Shown here: positions 8,793 to 16,754 of the stretch, in pieces
Position numbering within the stretch: the first letter of the stretch is position 1
Layout of the letters: each line of letters starts with the position of its first letter
Assembly (NCBI RefSeq): GCF_019047785.1
Contig: NZ_CP077290.1
Coordinates: 496,001-560,000 of the forward strand
Length of the DNA: 64,000 bases
DNA from: Enterobacter cancerogenus
Lineage (GTDB): Bacteria; Pseudomonadota; Gammaproteobacteria; Enterobacterales; Enterobacteriaceae
Direction: 5' to 3'
The notes under the pieces: model-generated
The model's input: only the letters and a program-made list of their open reading frames with translations
The model's database searches: none
Told to the model about the DNA's origin: nothing
Translations under genes and position numbers: made by a program

Positions 8793-9089
8793 ATGATAAA
8801 TGCATACAGGTTTACTCACAAGGTTCACGGTATGCGAAAGCAACTCTTCCCCACCGATGATGTAAAAGTGCCGGAATTCATGACTCTGGCGCTGTTCCCC
8901 GGCGCGGGTAACATTATCTGTCCGCCGATTACTGGCAAGATGACCGGCGAATATTATTTAATATCTTCACTCGAGTTCATTATTTCGTGCGTCCTTTTGC
9001 CGCTACTGGCATCTCATTTTTATTTCATTCCTGGCATGTTCTTCGTCAGTCCCCGCACCGCTGGGCTGCAAGTCGTCATCTCCCACTAA
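8793..9089 (+). pseudogene. Decayed BrnQ-like branched-chain amino-acid transporter remnant
   Basis: A 98-codon ORF whose central part, from an in-frame ATG at 8832, reads FMTLALFPGAGNIICPPITG. This closely resembles the conserved BrnQ N-terminus ([20 protein letters not shown] from memory). After a membrane-like stretch (LEFIISCVLLPLLA) it reads FFVSPRTAGLQVVI, like the BrnQ segment around ATPRTATVSFEVGI, but the residues between are largely deleted. It stops after about 85 residues where BrnQ has about 440. I infer an internally deleted, truncated relic. It ends 16 bp before the next transporter gene. Confidence 0.6.
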
Positions 9090-9105
9090 CTAAGCGGTAA
9101 GCATT

Positions 9106-10368
9106 ATGAATACAGCACCAACCACCATTGGCAACATTACAACGCGCGGCAGCTGGCGCTGGCAGGACAACCTGTGGACGCTGGGTCTCTATGGCACGGC
9201 GGTCGGCGCGGGAACCCTGTTCCTCCCCGTGGAGATCGGGACACGCGGCCCGGTCATCTTCCTGGTGATGCTGCTGCTGGGCCTGCCCTTATCCCTGCTG
9301 CCCCATCTGCTCTTGTGCCGGGTGTATATGCGTGAGGAACAAACTGAAAACGGCACGCTGCCGATTTTCGGTTCCTTCTTCAGCGGGCGCGGCGAAAAGC
9401 TGATGACCCTGTTCTATTGTATCACCTTCTTCCCGGTTACCCTGGTGTATGGGGTCGCGCTGGTCAACGCGCTGGATAATTTCCTCACCGAGCACCTTCA
9501 CATGAGCGGTATCAGCCGTGGCCCGCTGACGTTTATCGTGGTGGCCGCGCTGTATGTGGTACTGAGCAAGGGGCGCGATAAGGTGGTGGCCACCATGAGT
9601 GCGCTGGCGTTGCCGTTCGCTGTGTCTGTGATGCTGATCGCCGTGTCACTCATTCCGGGCTGGCATCTGTCCAATCTCACCGGCGCGGTCGCTGAGGTGA
9701 AGAGCACCCCGCTGTCGGTAACCATGAAGGGCATCTGGCTGACGCTGCCGCTGATCACCTTCTCATTCTGCTGTGCGCCGATGGTCTCCCCGCTCACCTC
9801 ATACTATCGTGAGAAGAAAAACGAGGGCGAGGGCAAGGCTCTGTTCGTGCTCCGCGTGGCCTATGTGGCAATCTTCTCCAGCATCATCTTCTTTGTGCTG
9901 AGTTGTATGCTGAGCATCCCGCATGACAGCTTTGCGCAGGCGAAGGCGCAGAACCTGAACGTGCTGTCCGTGATGAAAGGAAGCGGTGACTTCAGCCTGA
10001 TTTATTACGTGGCCCCGTTCATCGCTATCATCGGGATGACCAAATCCTTCCTGGGTGTAGGTCTGTCGGTGGCAGAGACGTTCGGCCAGCTGGCGGCCAG
10101 CGTATCAGGTAAGAAGGCCACCACCAGTAAGCGCGTGGCCTCGCTGGTACTGTTCCTGCTGACCTTTGGTATCGTTTATGCGAACCCGGACGTGCTTAAC
10201 CTGATTGAAACGTTATGCGGGCCGCTGATTGCGGTGATCCTGTTCCTGATCCCCGCCTACCTGATTTACACCCGCACTGCGCTGTCACAGCTGCGCGGCG
10301 TGACGGTGTTTCTGGTGGTGCTGGGTGGGCTGGCAACTCTGTCCGCACTGCTGTGGCCCTTACTGTAA
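9106..10368 (+). CDS. HAAAP-family amino-acid/H+ symporter (YhjV/YhaO type)
   Basis: A 420-aa integral membrane protein with about eleven hydrophobic segments, belonging to the hydroxy/aromatic amino acid permease family (SdaC, TdcC, YhaO, YhjV). The family-typical N-terminal segment reads WTLGLYGTAVGAGTLFLPVEIG. Other segments are LITFSFCCAPMVSPLTSYYRE and a C-terminal TLCGPLIAVILFLIPAYLIY. Substrate cannot be read from sequence; serine, threonine or a related amino acid is likely. ATG 9106 is 16 bp after the brnQ-like relic. A perfect hairpin terminator follows. Confidence 0.85.
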   Translation: MNTAPTTIGNITTRGSWRWQDNLWTLGLYGTAVGAGTLFLPVEIGTRGPVIFLVMLLLGLPLSLLPHLLLCRVYMREEQTENGTLPIFGSFFSGRGEKLMTLFYCITFFPVTLVYGVALVNALDNFLTEHLHMSGISRGPLTFIVVAALYVVLSKGRDKVVATMSALALPFAVSVMLIAVSLIPGWHLSNLTGAVAEVKSTPLSVTMKGIWLTLPLITFSFCCAPMVSPLTSYYREKKNEGEGKALFVLRVAYVAIFSSIIFFVLSCMLSIPHDSFAQAKAQNLNVLSVMKGSGDFSLIYYVAPFIAIIGMTKSFLGVGLSVAETFGQLAASVSGKKATTSKRVASLVLFLLTFGIVYANPDVLNLIETLCGPLIAVILFLIPAYLIYTRTALSQLRGVTVFLVVLGGLATLSALLWPLL

Positions 10369-10397
10369 GGCAGAGCGTGGCACAGAGATTGTTGCAG

Positions 10398-10426
10398 GCG
10401 TAGCGGGCTCGTATGGCCCGCTACGC
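10398..10426 (+). terminator. Strong hairpin after the amino-acid permease
   Basis: A perfect 11-bp stem (GCGTAGCGGGC and complement) with a 7-nt loop, 29 bp after the permease stop. No T-run follows. Confidence 0.65.
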
Positions 10427-10505
10427 TGTAAGGGACTGATGCTATCAGAAGCGGCTGGTGCTGAAACCGCGCCATCTCACTGCGCGGGGAGTCTGAGTAT
10501 TGAAC

Positions 10506-11158
10506 CTAATCGCTTAATCCGCGATTCTCCAGCATCGGTTCAATCCTCGGATCGTGCCCGCGCCACTGGCGATAAAGTTCAGCTAAATCAGTGCTGTTCC
10601 CGCGCGACAAAATGGCCTCGCGTAATTTTTGCCCGTTTTCGCGAGTCAAACCACCCTGCTCGACAAACCACTGATAGCCATCGTCTGCCAGCATCTGGGT
10701 CCAGAGATAGGCGTAATACCCCGCCGCATAGCCGCCGCCGAAGATATGGGCGAAGCATACTATTTCATCAAGCAGGTTTAGCTGAGCCACACCCTTACTA
10801 AAGAAGTCACCCAGCATGATGCCGGCTTTCTGGTATCGGTGACCATCCCTCCAAATTTTGTCCAGACACTTCACCGCGGCGTTGATGATGTCGCGGGAAT
10901 CCTGAGTGGGAGTGAGAAGTTTCATTGACGCACTACTATTACCGTAATACGGCTCATTAAGCGCAAAAGGAGAGGTTTTCACGAATGCAGAAATGAATCG
11001 ACAATACTGGTACTCACCACGTAGTTTTTCACCACCACGGGCCGCGTAAAAGCATATCGCTTGCCTCATCTGCTCGTATTCTGTGACTCGTTCGCCAAAA
11101 GAGCGACTGCATACGATTTCCTGCTTTATGGGGGCAAACTCCTCAAGATCGAGACAAG
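10506..11158 (-). pseudogene. Chimeric pseudogene: UmuC C-terminal fragment fused to Dcp C-terminal fragment
   Basis: Read leftward, 11158 to about 10758 encodes the little-finger/C-terminal part of a UmuC-type DNA polymerase V subunit: PCLDLEEFAPIKQEIVCSRS, SFGERVTEYEQMRQAICFYA, KLLTPTQDSRDIINAA, GHRYQKAGIMLGDFFSKGVAQLNLLDE. The frame then runs directly into the last 80 or so residues of dipeptidyl carboxypeptidase (FAHIFGGGYAAGYYAYLWTQ to ENRGLSD). The UmuC polymerase core is missing and the ORF has no proper start, so this is a fusion of two broken genes at an integration junction. Confidence 0.85.
10519..10754 (-). repeat. dcp 3'-end duplication, left copy (putative attL)
   Basis: 236 bp matching 19978-20213 without gaps. 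I count 7 mismatches (about 97 % identity). It encodes the C-terminal 79 or so residues of Dcp, with one residue change (F to L in KFREA) besides the final residue, so nearly all differences are synonymous. Beyond 10754 the sequence turns abruptly into umuC. Confidence 0.9.
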
Positions 11159-11406
11159 GCGATCGTTAAACAGCAGAAGATCCAGCAGGCGAAGGATGCC
11201 CAGCAGGCCAAATTGAAGCGCAACAACAGGTTCAACTCAGGGCGCAACAACACGCCCAGTATGAGGCAGAGCAGCAAACTGAGAGACAGGCACAGCTGCA
11301 GGCATAAGAAAATGCAGAACAGCAGGTTCAACAGGAAAACGCTGGGAGCCTTGATCAGTCCCGAATGGCGTTTGCGAATGCCGACTCTGATTTGAATGTC
11401 CTCTGA
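11153..11406 (+). pseudogene. Gln/Ala-rich coiled-coil coding remnant
   Basis: A low-complexity Q/A/E/K-rich reading frame (KAIVKQQKIQQAKDAQQAKL, then EAQQQVQLRAQQHAQYEAEQ) that needs a one-base frame change near 11215. It is interrupted by an in-frame TAA at 11305-11307 and ends with DQSRMAFANADSDLNVL and TGA at 11404. It lacks a start and abuts the umuC fragment. It looks like the C-terminal part of a coiled-coil envelope or phage protein, family not identified. Confidence 0.45.
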
Positions 11407-11625
11407 CCTTTTTCAAGCATGACACACAAGCGACACGTTAATACCAGAGTATTACAAAATCACCTAAAGTCAGTTTCTTAACTAACTTGACCCCGGGTAG
11501 AGTGTCAGCTTTGTGCCAGAAACGGACCTTTCAGAAGCCATAGCAGACGTATTATCAAACCGGATACGCATGTTTTTCTACAACCCCTCTCCGGTTCGAA
11601 AGGCTACAAACCATTTTCACGGGGG

Positions 11626-12720
11626 TTATTTCAGTTGTAGCCAGCGTTGAACACCCGTTAATGCAGAGTCAATAGCGCCTGCCAGATAGCCCGAGAATTG
11701 TGGCGACCATTCACTGGCGATACCTGTTATCTCACCGGACCACACCCCCCTGGTGGGAAGTTGCTCAGGCGTTGCGTGCCCGACCTCCTGCAGGAGATCA
11801 AATTCCGTTGCAGTAAACGGATCGGCTGCCCAGTCTTTTATATACTCAGCTTCAGGTTCTGCCGCATCCTGTCCAAATAAGCGTACGAGCTGCCCCCGGC
11901 AAAGGCTTTTGAGAACAGCTTCGCTGACTGTCCATCTTGATTTTGCCGGTACGCCAATAAAACCAAAAATCGCCGTTTTGCCCGAATCTGGCTCGGATAC
12001 GTCGTGGATCTCAACCATTGGCCCCACTCGGCTTCCTGCATTGCCGGAAAGCTGTCGTGCATGAAATAAGTCTGTTTTATATACAGCGACATATTTCGCA
12101 TGGGGAGCCATCCACGTCGGAGTTTTCCGCCAGTTCGACAGCACCTGTTCCGGCATCGCTGGTCTGAAATCTATTTTCGCTGCCAGGGCGGGAGGCAAAG
12201 CGAGGAAGACATGCTCACCGGAAAACACGGCCTTTTTACTGCCTTCGGAACGGGTATGGACTTGCACTTCCTTGCCGGCCCGGGAAACCGCCATCGCCTG
12301 ATGGCCGGTTTTAATCTTCTCAGCCGGGATCTGACTTTTAAGTGCCGCCGTCAGCGTCTGCATTCCTCCCTTCAGCCTGAAAGACGCCGGGGAGCTCTCC
12401 CATGACGGGTAGCGTTCGGGGGGCGAATCCAGCTGGCGCTCGTAGAGCATGTCTCCCGGGCGGCCGTGCGCGATTACCGGAAGATTAAGTCGCTCGATCA
12501 GTTGTGCGAAGTCCGGTTGAATAGCAGGCCAGAACCACGCTGCCCCCATATCGACATGAATGCCAGCGGAGGCACCCGCCAGTTCCAGGCCTGACAGCAC
12601 GCGCCCGCCCGGTCTGTCACGAGCCTCAAGGATCACATAATCAACACCCGCTTTTTCAAGCAGCGTGGCGGCATAAAGGCCGCTTATGCCCGCACCAATG
12701 ATAACAGCGCTCTGCTTCAT
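11626..12720 (-). CDS. FAD-dependent flavin monoamine oxidase family protein
   Basis: A 364-aa flavoprotein. The N-terminal dinucleotide fold is complete (VIIGAGISGLYAATLLEKAG, then LEARDRPGGR), with the amine-oxidase FAD C-terminal segment WSGEITGIASEWSPQFSGYLAGAIDSA. It would oxidise an amine or related substrate using oxygen, producing an aldehyde or imine and hydrogen peroxide. It is shorter than typical monoamine oxidases (about 450 aa). Its ATG overlaps the cupin stop by 4 bp, so the two are coupled. It is the last gene of the leftward arm of the island cassette. Substrate unknown. Confidence 0.8.
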   Translation of the reverse strand: MKQSAVIIGAGISGLYAATLLEKAGVDYVILEARDRPGGRVLSGLELAGASAGIHVDMGAAWFWPAIQPDFAQLIERLNLPVIAHGRPGDMLYERQLDSPPERYPSWESSPASFRLKGGMQTLTAALKSQIPAEKIKTGHQAMAVSRAGKEVQVHTRSEGSKKAVFSGEHVFLALPPALAAKIDFRPAMPEQVLSNWRKTPTWMAPHAKYVAVYKTDLFHARQLSGNAGSRVGPMVEIHDVSEPDSGKTAIFGFIGVPAKSRWTVSEAVLKSLCRGQLVRLFGQDAAEPEAEYIKDWAADPFTATEFDLLQEVGHATPEQLPTRGVWSGEITGIASEWSPQFSGYLAGAIDSALTGVQRWLQLK

Positions 12721-13400
12721 AATGTCGCTCCGGTCAGGGTTGTCGGGCTGAGATGTCCCGTTTTCAGATAAAAAAGTGCGCCAGAGGCGGTGGCTATAAG
12801 AGCAGGCATATCACCCGACGGAAACCGCAGCCAGCTTCCTGCCCCATAGCAACCTTCCGGCGCATGGAGTTCCCCTTGCAGAAGAAGGATCTCTGCTCCG
12901 CCAACAAGCGGTGCACAGAAGATCCGCTCACCCGGGTCAAGCTTCTGAAGCAGCACGGTTTCTGAAGTGCCGGAGAATAACGGGCAGATTTGTCTTTGCG
13001 GCTGACCGTGCCAGTTAGCTGGCTCCTGCGTATTTATCCTGACCGGCTGGCGCTCACCGGCAGACATCTGGCGCAGCTTGACGAAAATGGTTGTGCCGTC
13101 GCGACTTGAGGGTTGGTGAGAAGAACCGTCCGGGCTGCGCAGATACCAGCCGGCAGGATAGTCGACCCCGTTTTCGGTAAAGATACCGTCGAGCACCAGA
13201 ATCTCCTCTCCGCCGGGATGGCTGTGTGCAGGAAATGTGGATCGGGGCGCATACCTGACAAGGCTGGTTGCGCGGGCCTGCTCGCGACCAATCCGGTCAA
13301 GCATCACGCGCTCAACGCCGGGCTGGGGAGAAGGTATCCACTGATAATCGTCCGGAGTAACGATCGCACGCTGCGAAAAATCAGAATTCAGTAACATCAT
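12717..13400 (-). CDS. Double-cupin (ChrR-like) protein
   Basis: A 227-aa cytoplasmic protein with two cupin barrels. The first holds the metal-ligand motif FPAHSHPGGEEILVLDG, as in the C-terminal domain of ChrR-type anti-sigma factors and acetylacetone dioxygenase-like cupins. The second (GGAEILLLQGELHAPEG, SWLRFPSGD) lacks the His pair. There is no zinc-binding anti-sigma domain, so a direct role in metal-dependent oxygen or aldehyde chemistry is as likely as a sensing role. It lies between the CMD-type gene, from which it is separated by a hairpin, and the amine oxidase with which it overlaps. Confidence 0.75.
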   Translation of the reverse strand: MMLLNSDFSQRAIVTPDDYQWIPSPQPGVERVMLDRIGREQARATSLVRYAPRSTFPAHSHPGGEEILVLDGIFTENGVDYPAGWYLRSPDGSSHQPSSRDGTTIFVKLRQMSAGERQPVRINTQEPANWHGQPQRQICPLFSGTSETVLLQKLDPGERIFCAPLVGGAEILLLQGELHAPEGCYGAGSWLRFPSGDMPALIATASGALFYLKTGHLSPTTLTGATL

Positions 13401-13411
13401 AGTCAGTGATT

Positions 13412-13435
13412 AGACGGCCCTGTAGGGGGCCGTCT
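13412..13435 (-). terminator. Hairpin between CMD-type gene and cupin gene
   Basis: A perfect 9-bp GC-rich stem (AGACGGCCC and complement) with a 6-nt loop in the 41-bp gap between the two leftward genes. Probably a partial terminator or mRNA processing/stability element inside the operon. Confidence 0.55.
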
Positions 13436-13441
13436 GCAGGC

Positions 13442-13786
13442 CTATTTGTTCGGCAGATTATCGTACACATCCAGAGCTCGCGCGGTATACGTCAGCGCTG
13501 CGCCGGTGTTCAGGTTAATGGCAACGGCCAGCGCTTCGGCGATCTCTTCACGCGTGGCACCGTGCTTAACCGCAGCGTCCACGTGTACGGCCAGGCAACC
13601 GTCACAGCGGGTGGTGACGGCCACGGCCAGTGCAATCAGTTCATGGGTTTTAGGATCGAGGTGCTTGTTTTCTGACGCCCCTTTATCCATCTGCTGAAAG
13701 CCTTTCATAAACTCTGGCTGCAGTTTGGCAAATTTGCCGATGGTGGCGAGCAGGCCACTGCGATATTCATTCCAGTTCAAGAACAT
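13442..13786 (-). CDS. AhpD-like carboxymuconolactone decarboxylase family protein (with CxxC)
   Basis: A 114-aa single-domain CMD-family protein. The redox motif TTRCDGCLAVHVDAAVKHGA contains the CxxC-x3-H signature of AhpD-like alkylhydroperoxidases, preceded by the conserved helix KTHELIALAVAV with Glu. Such proteins reduce peroxides or act as thiol-disulfide partners. It lies in the leftward arm of the island cassette, after the ABM-like gene (36-bp gap). A second CMD-type gene without the CxxC is in the rightward arm (16755-17273). Confidence 0.88.
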   Translation of the reverse strand: MFLNWNEYRSGLLATIGKFAKLQPEFMKGFQQMDKGASENKHLDPKTHELIALAVAVTTRCDGCLAVHVDAAVKHGATREEIAEALAVAINLNTGAALTYTARALDVYDNLPNK

Positions 13787-13822
13787 TGAAAACTCCGGTT
13801 ATTTTTTGTCTCAGAAATATCA

Positions 13823-14104
13823 TTACATGACGTCGAAAATACGTACGTCAGGCGCGCTGTTTAAATAGGGTTTCAATCCTGCAACGACATCCTGCGTGAA
13901 CAGCGGACTGCTAAGGTATGCCTGCGCCTGCGCCACAGTCTTAAAGCCGTGCAGCACCTGGACATCCTCGTCACGGACAAGCAGCTCTTTAGAGGTGGCA
14001 CCCTCGATGGTGGTCAGAAACGGGGTTTTGTATTTCTGGTATACCCCCGCCGCTGCCGCACGGTTTTCATTACTGATATCCAGGGTGATTTGCAGATAAG
14101 CCAT
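13823..14104 (-). CDS. Small ABM/ferredoxin-fold-like protein
   Basis: A 93-aa protein (MAYLQITLDISNENRAAAAG; FKTVAQAQAYLSSPLFTQDV). The alternating beta-alpha pattern and size resemble dimeric alpha-beta-barrel proteins of the antibiotic-biosynthesis-monooxygenase/quinol monooxygenase type. No catalytic residues can be assigned, so the family is a guess from fold pattern. It is the first gene of the leftward arm, downstream of the LysR gene on the same strand, with a GAGAGA Shine-Dalgarno. Confidence 0.55.
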   Translation of the reverse strand: MAYLQITLDISNENRAAAAGVYQKYKTPFLTTIEGATSKELLVRDEDVQVLHGFKTVAQAQAYLSSPLFTQDVVAGLKPYLNSAPDVRIFDVM

Positions 14105-14268
14105 CGTTCTCTCCTTCGCTCAGGGTTGAGGCAACACGCCCGGTTACAAACCCGGTCTGTATTACCTTTCGTTGAGGGCGATTATCAGAAAGCCAGACAG
14201 CTTCAACAAATCAGATAATCTTGCAGAGCAGAGAAGAAATTCTATGTCGTGGTTTGGCAGGGAATGAA

Positions 14269-14308
14269 GCATCACGCGGCTGGACTGATTACCGGGACAG
14301 CGTGATGC
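14269..14308 (-). terminator. Inverted repeat after the LysR gene
   Basis: Nine-bp perfect arms (GCATCACGC at 14269-14277, complement at 14300-14308) separated by 22 bp, directly downstream of the LysR stop. It may end the LysR transcript or serve as an operator for the leftward genes. Confidence 0.4.
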
Positions 14309-14321
14309 CTCAGGAGGCAGT

Positions 14322-15245
14322 TTATGAGCGGTCTGAAACGACATCCTGAAGAAGCCAGTCATGGAAAACGTTTACTTCATCACGCATGACTTTTTGCTGC
14401 GGGGTAACCAGATAATAGGACCACTTGAGTGGCCAACGGTGGTCCGGATGCAGCTGGGCCAGCTGTCCGGTTTCGATAAGTTTTTTCACCAGAGCGTAGC
14501 GGACAATAGCCACCCCCCTGCCGCTCAGGGCCGACAGGATCACCGCCGAGGTAGAGTTAATATGCAGCCCGCTTTCCAGCGCGTCGGGTGCACCGACCGC
14601 CATCAGGACATCATTCCATGACGGAAAATCTGCCCCGGGATGCGGCGTGTCATCGTGAATGAGTTTTTGCGTGGCGAGCCATTCACTGCAGGCCATTTTC
14701 CCGGACGGCACCAGGTGGGGACTGCAGACCAGCACCGCTTCCTCATCCATCAGCCAGGTTTTATTCACGCCAGGCCAGTCGCCCTGTCCGCAGCGAATAC
14801 CGATATCCGCCTCGCCGTGCGACACGTCCATCAACTTTTCCGTAACATTAAGCCGCAGATCGATATTTTCGTGCGTTTCCGAAAACCGGTTCAGGCGATC
14901 CATCAGCCAGTTCATCATCAGTACCTGCGACGCCGTCACCACCACCACCGAGCGCGAGCGGCGACCACGAAGCTTGTTTAATCCGGTTTCAAGTTTGTCG
15001 AGCCCCTGCGTGATGTCCTGGAGTGCCTCCTGCGCTTCGTCAACCAGCGTCAGACGCTCTTTTCCTGAACGGGTGCGGTGAAGAAGCGGGTGCCCGACCC
15101 AGTCTTCCAGCGAGCGCACCAGCTGGCCTACTGCGGCGGGCGTAACGCCCAGTTCCTGAGCCGCGCCGGTAAAGCTGCCATGCCTGGCGGTGGCTTCAAA
15201 CGCGTGCAGCCATTTAAGTCGGTTTAGCGATCGCATTGTGTTCAT
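14322..15245 (-). CDS. LysR-family regulator (GcvA-like) of the island cassette
   Basis: A 307-aa LysR-type regulator. The N-terminal winged helix is complete (LHAFEATARHGSFTGAAQEL, VTPAAVGQLVRSLED), followed by a linker helix and a co-inducer domain (SRSVVVVTASQVLMMNWLMD, IRCGQGDWPGVNKTWLMDEE, SALSGRGVAIVRYALV). It sits between the leftward arm (same strand) and the divergent SDR-led operon, the usual placement for controlling both. The inducer is not readable; presence in the centre suggests it senses a substrate or stress handled by the flanking enzymes. Confidence 0.88.
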   Translation of the reverse strand: MNTMRSLNRLKWLHAFEATARHGSFTGAAQELGVTPAAVGQLVRSLEDWVGHPLLHRTRSGKERLTLVDEAQEALQDITQGLDKLETGLNKLRGRRSRSVVVVTASQVLMMNWLMDRLNRFSETHENIDLRLNVTEKLMDVSHGEADIGIRCGQGDWPGVNKTWLMDEEAVLVCSPHLVPSGKMACSEWLATQKLIHDDTPHPGADFPSWNDVLMAVGAPDALESGLHINSTSAVILSALSGRGVAIVRYALVKKLIETGQLAQLHPDHRWPLKWSYYLVTPQQKVMRDEVNVFHDWLLQDVVSDRS

Positions 15246-15412
15246 CCTGATGCATTATTTTCCTCAGTATACGCCAGCGAGATAGATTTTCTTTCCTGAG
15301 TCGCAATTTCTTCTCAGTCGTCAATCAGGGGCCCGGGTGGCATTCTGGTTTCACACGATGAGAAGCACGGCTTTTCATCAATGACAACCATATGAATTTA
15401 AAGAGGTTAGCG
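15246..15412. promoter_or_regulatory. Divergent control region between LysR gene and SDR operon
   Basis: A 167-bp region with repeated half-sites: CTCAG at 15263-15267, then CTGAG-N12-CTCAG at 15296-15317. There is also an imperfect 8-bp inverted repeat, GATGAGAA-N7-TTTTCATC (15357-15379), close to the SDR start. These are candidate LysR binding sites. I could not place a convincing T-N11-A core or promoter hexamers. Confidence 0.35.
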
Positions 15413-16189
15413 ATGAACGCATCTTTTGCCGGTAAAAAACTGTTAGTGGTCGGTGGTACGAGCGGTATGGGCTTCGAAACGGCGAAGCTGATTCTGAAAA
15501 ACGGTGGCAGCGTTGTGCTGGTTGGCAATCGCCAGGACAAAGCCGAGCAGGCCCGCCAGGCACTGGCTGCTGATGGTCAGGTTTCCATCATCGTTGCCGA
15601 CCTGATGAAAGAAGAAGGTATGCAGCACGTGGTGAATACCATTAATGCCGAACACAAAGATATCAGCCTGCTGGTCAATGCGGCTGGCGTATTTTTCCCG
15701 AAACCGTTCACCGAACATGAAGTGTCAGACTATGACATGTACATGAACATGAACCGCGCGACGTTCTTTATTACCCGTGACGTGGTGCGCAATATGGTTG
15801 AAGCTGGCATTAAAGGCTCCATCGTTAATATCGGTTCCATGTGGGCACAGCAGGCCATCGGTGCCACTCCGTCTTCAGCGTACTCAATGGCAAAAGCGGG
15901 TCTGCACGCGCTGACCAAAAACCTGGCCATTGAGCTGGGTGAAAAAGGGATCCGAGTGAATGCGGTGTCTCCGGCCGTTGTTCACACGCCGATTTACGAA
16001 GGCTTCATTCCGAAAGACGACGTGAAGGACGTGATGAGCAGCTTTGACAGCTTCCACCCGATTGGTCGCGTGGGTACCCCGGTCGATATCGCGGAAACCG
16101 TTGCTTTCCTGCTTTCTGACAAGACTGGCTGGGTCACCGGCGCTATCTGGGATATCGATGGCGGCGTAATGGCTGGCCGTAACGCCTGA
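15413..16189 (+). CDS. Short-chain dehydrogenase/reductase
   Basis: A 258-aa classical SDR. It has the cofactor loop [21 protein letters not shown], the catalytic Ser in NIGSMWAQQ, and the YSMAK Tyr/Lys pair. The C-terminal region is typical ([20 protein letters not shown]). GNRQDKAEQ after strand 2 suggests NADP preference through the Arg. I chose ATG 15413 because AAAGAGG lies 8 bp upstream; the 15392 ATG has none. It is the first gene of the rightward arm SDR-OsmC-CMD-ADH-MFS, divergent from the LysR regulator. Substrate unknown (quinone, aldehyde or ketone). Confidence 0.9.
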   Translation: MNASFAGKKLLVVGGTSGMGFETAKLILKNGGSVVLVGNRQDKAEQARQALAADGQVSIIVADLMKEEGMQHVVNTINAEHKDISLLVNAAGVFFPKPFTEHEVSDYDMYMNMNRATFFITRDVVRNMVEAGIKGSIVNIGSMWAQQAIGATPSSAYSMAKAGLHALTKNLAIELGEKGIRVNAVSPAVVHTPIYEGFIPKDDVKDVMSSFDSFHPIGRVGTPVDIAETVAFLLSDKTGWVTGAIWDIDGGVMAGRNA

Positions 16190-16195
16190 TGACCA

Positions 16196-16223
16196 TGCCG
16201 CACGCGCTTACCCGCGTGCGGCA
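16196..16223 (+). terminator. Strong intercistronic hairpin between SDR and OsmC-like genes
   Basis: An 11-bp perfect stem (TGCCGCACGCG and complement) with a 6-nt loop, filling most of the 45-bp gap inside an apparent operon. No T-tract follows. It is likely a partial terminator or a stabiliser of the upstream SDR mRNA, making SDR more abundant than the downstream products. Confidence 0.5.
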
Positions 16224-16234
16224 CTGGAGTAATT

Positions 16235-16717
16235 ATGCAAATCCAGACCGCGCATTATGACCTTGTCACCTCGTGGCAGGGGGGCATGGCCAGCCGGACG
16301 CTCTGCCAGTCCTTTTCCGCAGACAACGCTCCGCCTGCCCTGCAAAGTCATGTTATCGATTCCGATGAACCGGTTTCGCTGGGTGGCGAAGGGCTGGCTC
16401 CTGACCCCCAGGAGCTGATGCTCGCTGCGTTCAATGCCTGCATGATGGTCGCCTTTATTCTCGAAGCCAGGGCTGAAGGTCTCGCCCTTACGCATCTTGA
16501 AATACATACTGACGGGCACCTTCCGAAGGGTATACCGGCCTCCGGTGACAGACCTGCAGAGGATGCTTCCGGCAGGCTTGTGTATGTCATCCATGTACGC
16601 GGTGGCGGCACGGTGCATCAGTTTGAAGGGGTTCATCAGCGGGTGATTGCCTCCTCTCTGAACCGGTGGTTACTGGCCCAGAATATGCTGATCGAAGGTG
16701 ACTTAATACTGAGCTGA
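16235..16717 (+). CDS. OsmC-like protein
   Basis: A 160-aa OsmC/Ohr-fold protein. The conserved block reads LAPDPQELMLAAFNACMMVAF, with the peroxidatic Cys near residue 69 at the start of the central helix. The second (resolving) Cys of true Ohr/OsmC peroxidases, expected in the later helix, is not seen (VIASSLNRWLLAQN there). It may therefore be a one-Cys peroxidase-like protein or act in another thiol reaction. Start ATG 16235 follows GGAG. Second gene of the rightward island arm. Confidence 0.82.
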   Translation: MQIQTAHYDLVTSWQGGMASRTLCQSFSADNAPPALQSHVIDSDEPVSLGGEGLAPDPQELMLAAFNACMMVAFILEARAEGLALTHLEIHTDGHLPKGIPASGDRPAEDASGRLVYVIHVRGGGTVHQFEGVHQRVIASSLNRWLLAQNMLIEGDLILS

Positions 16718-16754
16718 CGCGGCTGGATTGTTCTGTTCTACAGGAAAAAATAAT

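Noticed and set aside
11590..11610. CCGGTTCGAA resembling a tRNA T-arm at the island edge
   Set aside because: No matching acceptor, anticodon or D stem around it; the duplicated dcp end is a better attachment site candidate.
12717..13400. Cupin gene as an anti-sigma factor (ChrR)
   Set aside because: Only the cupin part is present; the zinc-binding anti-sigma domain and any adjacent ECF sigma gene are missing.
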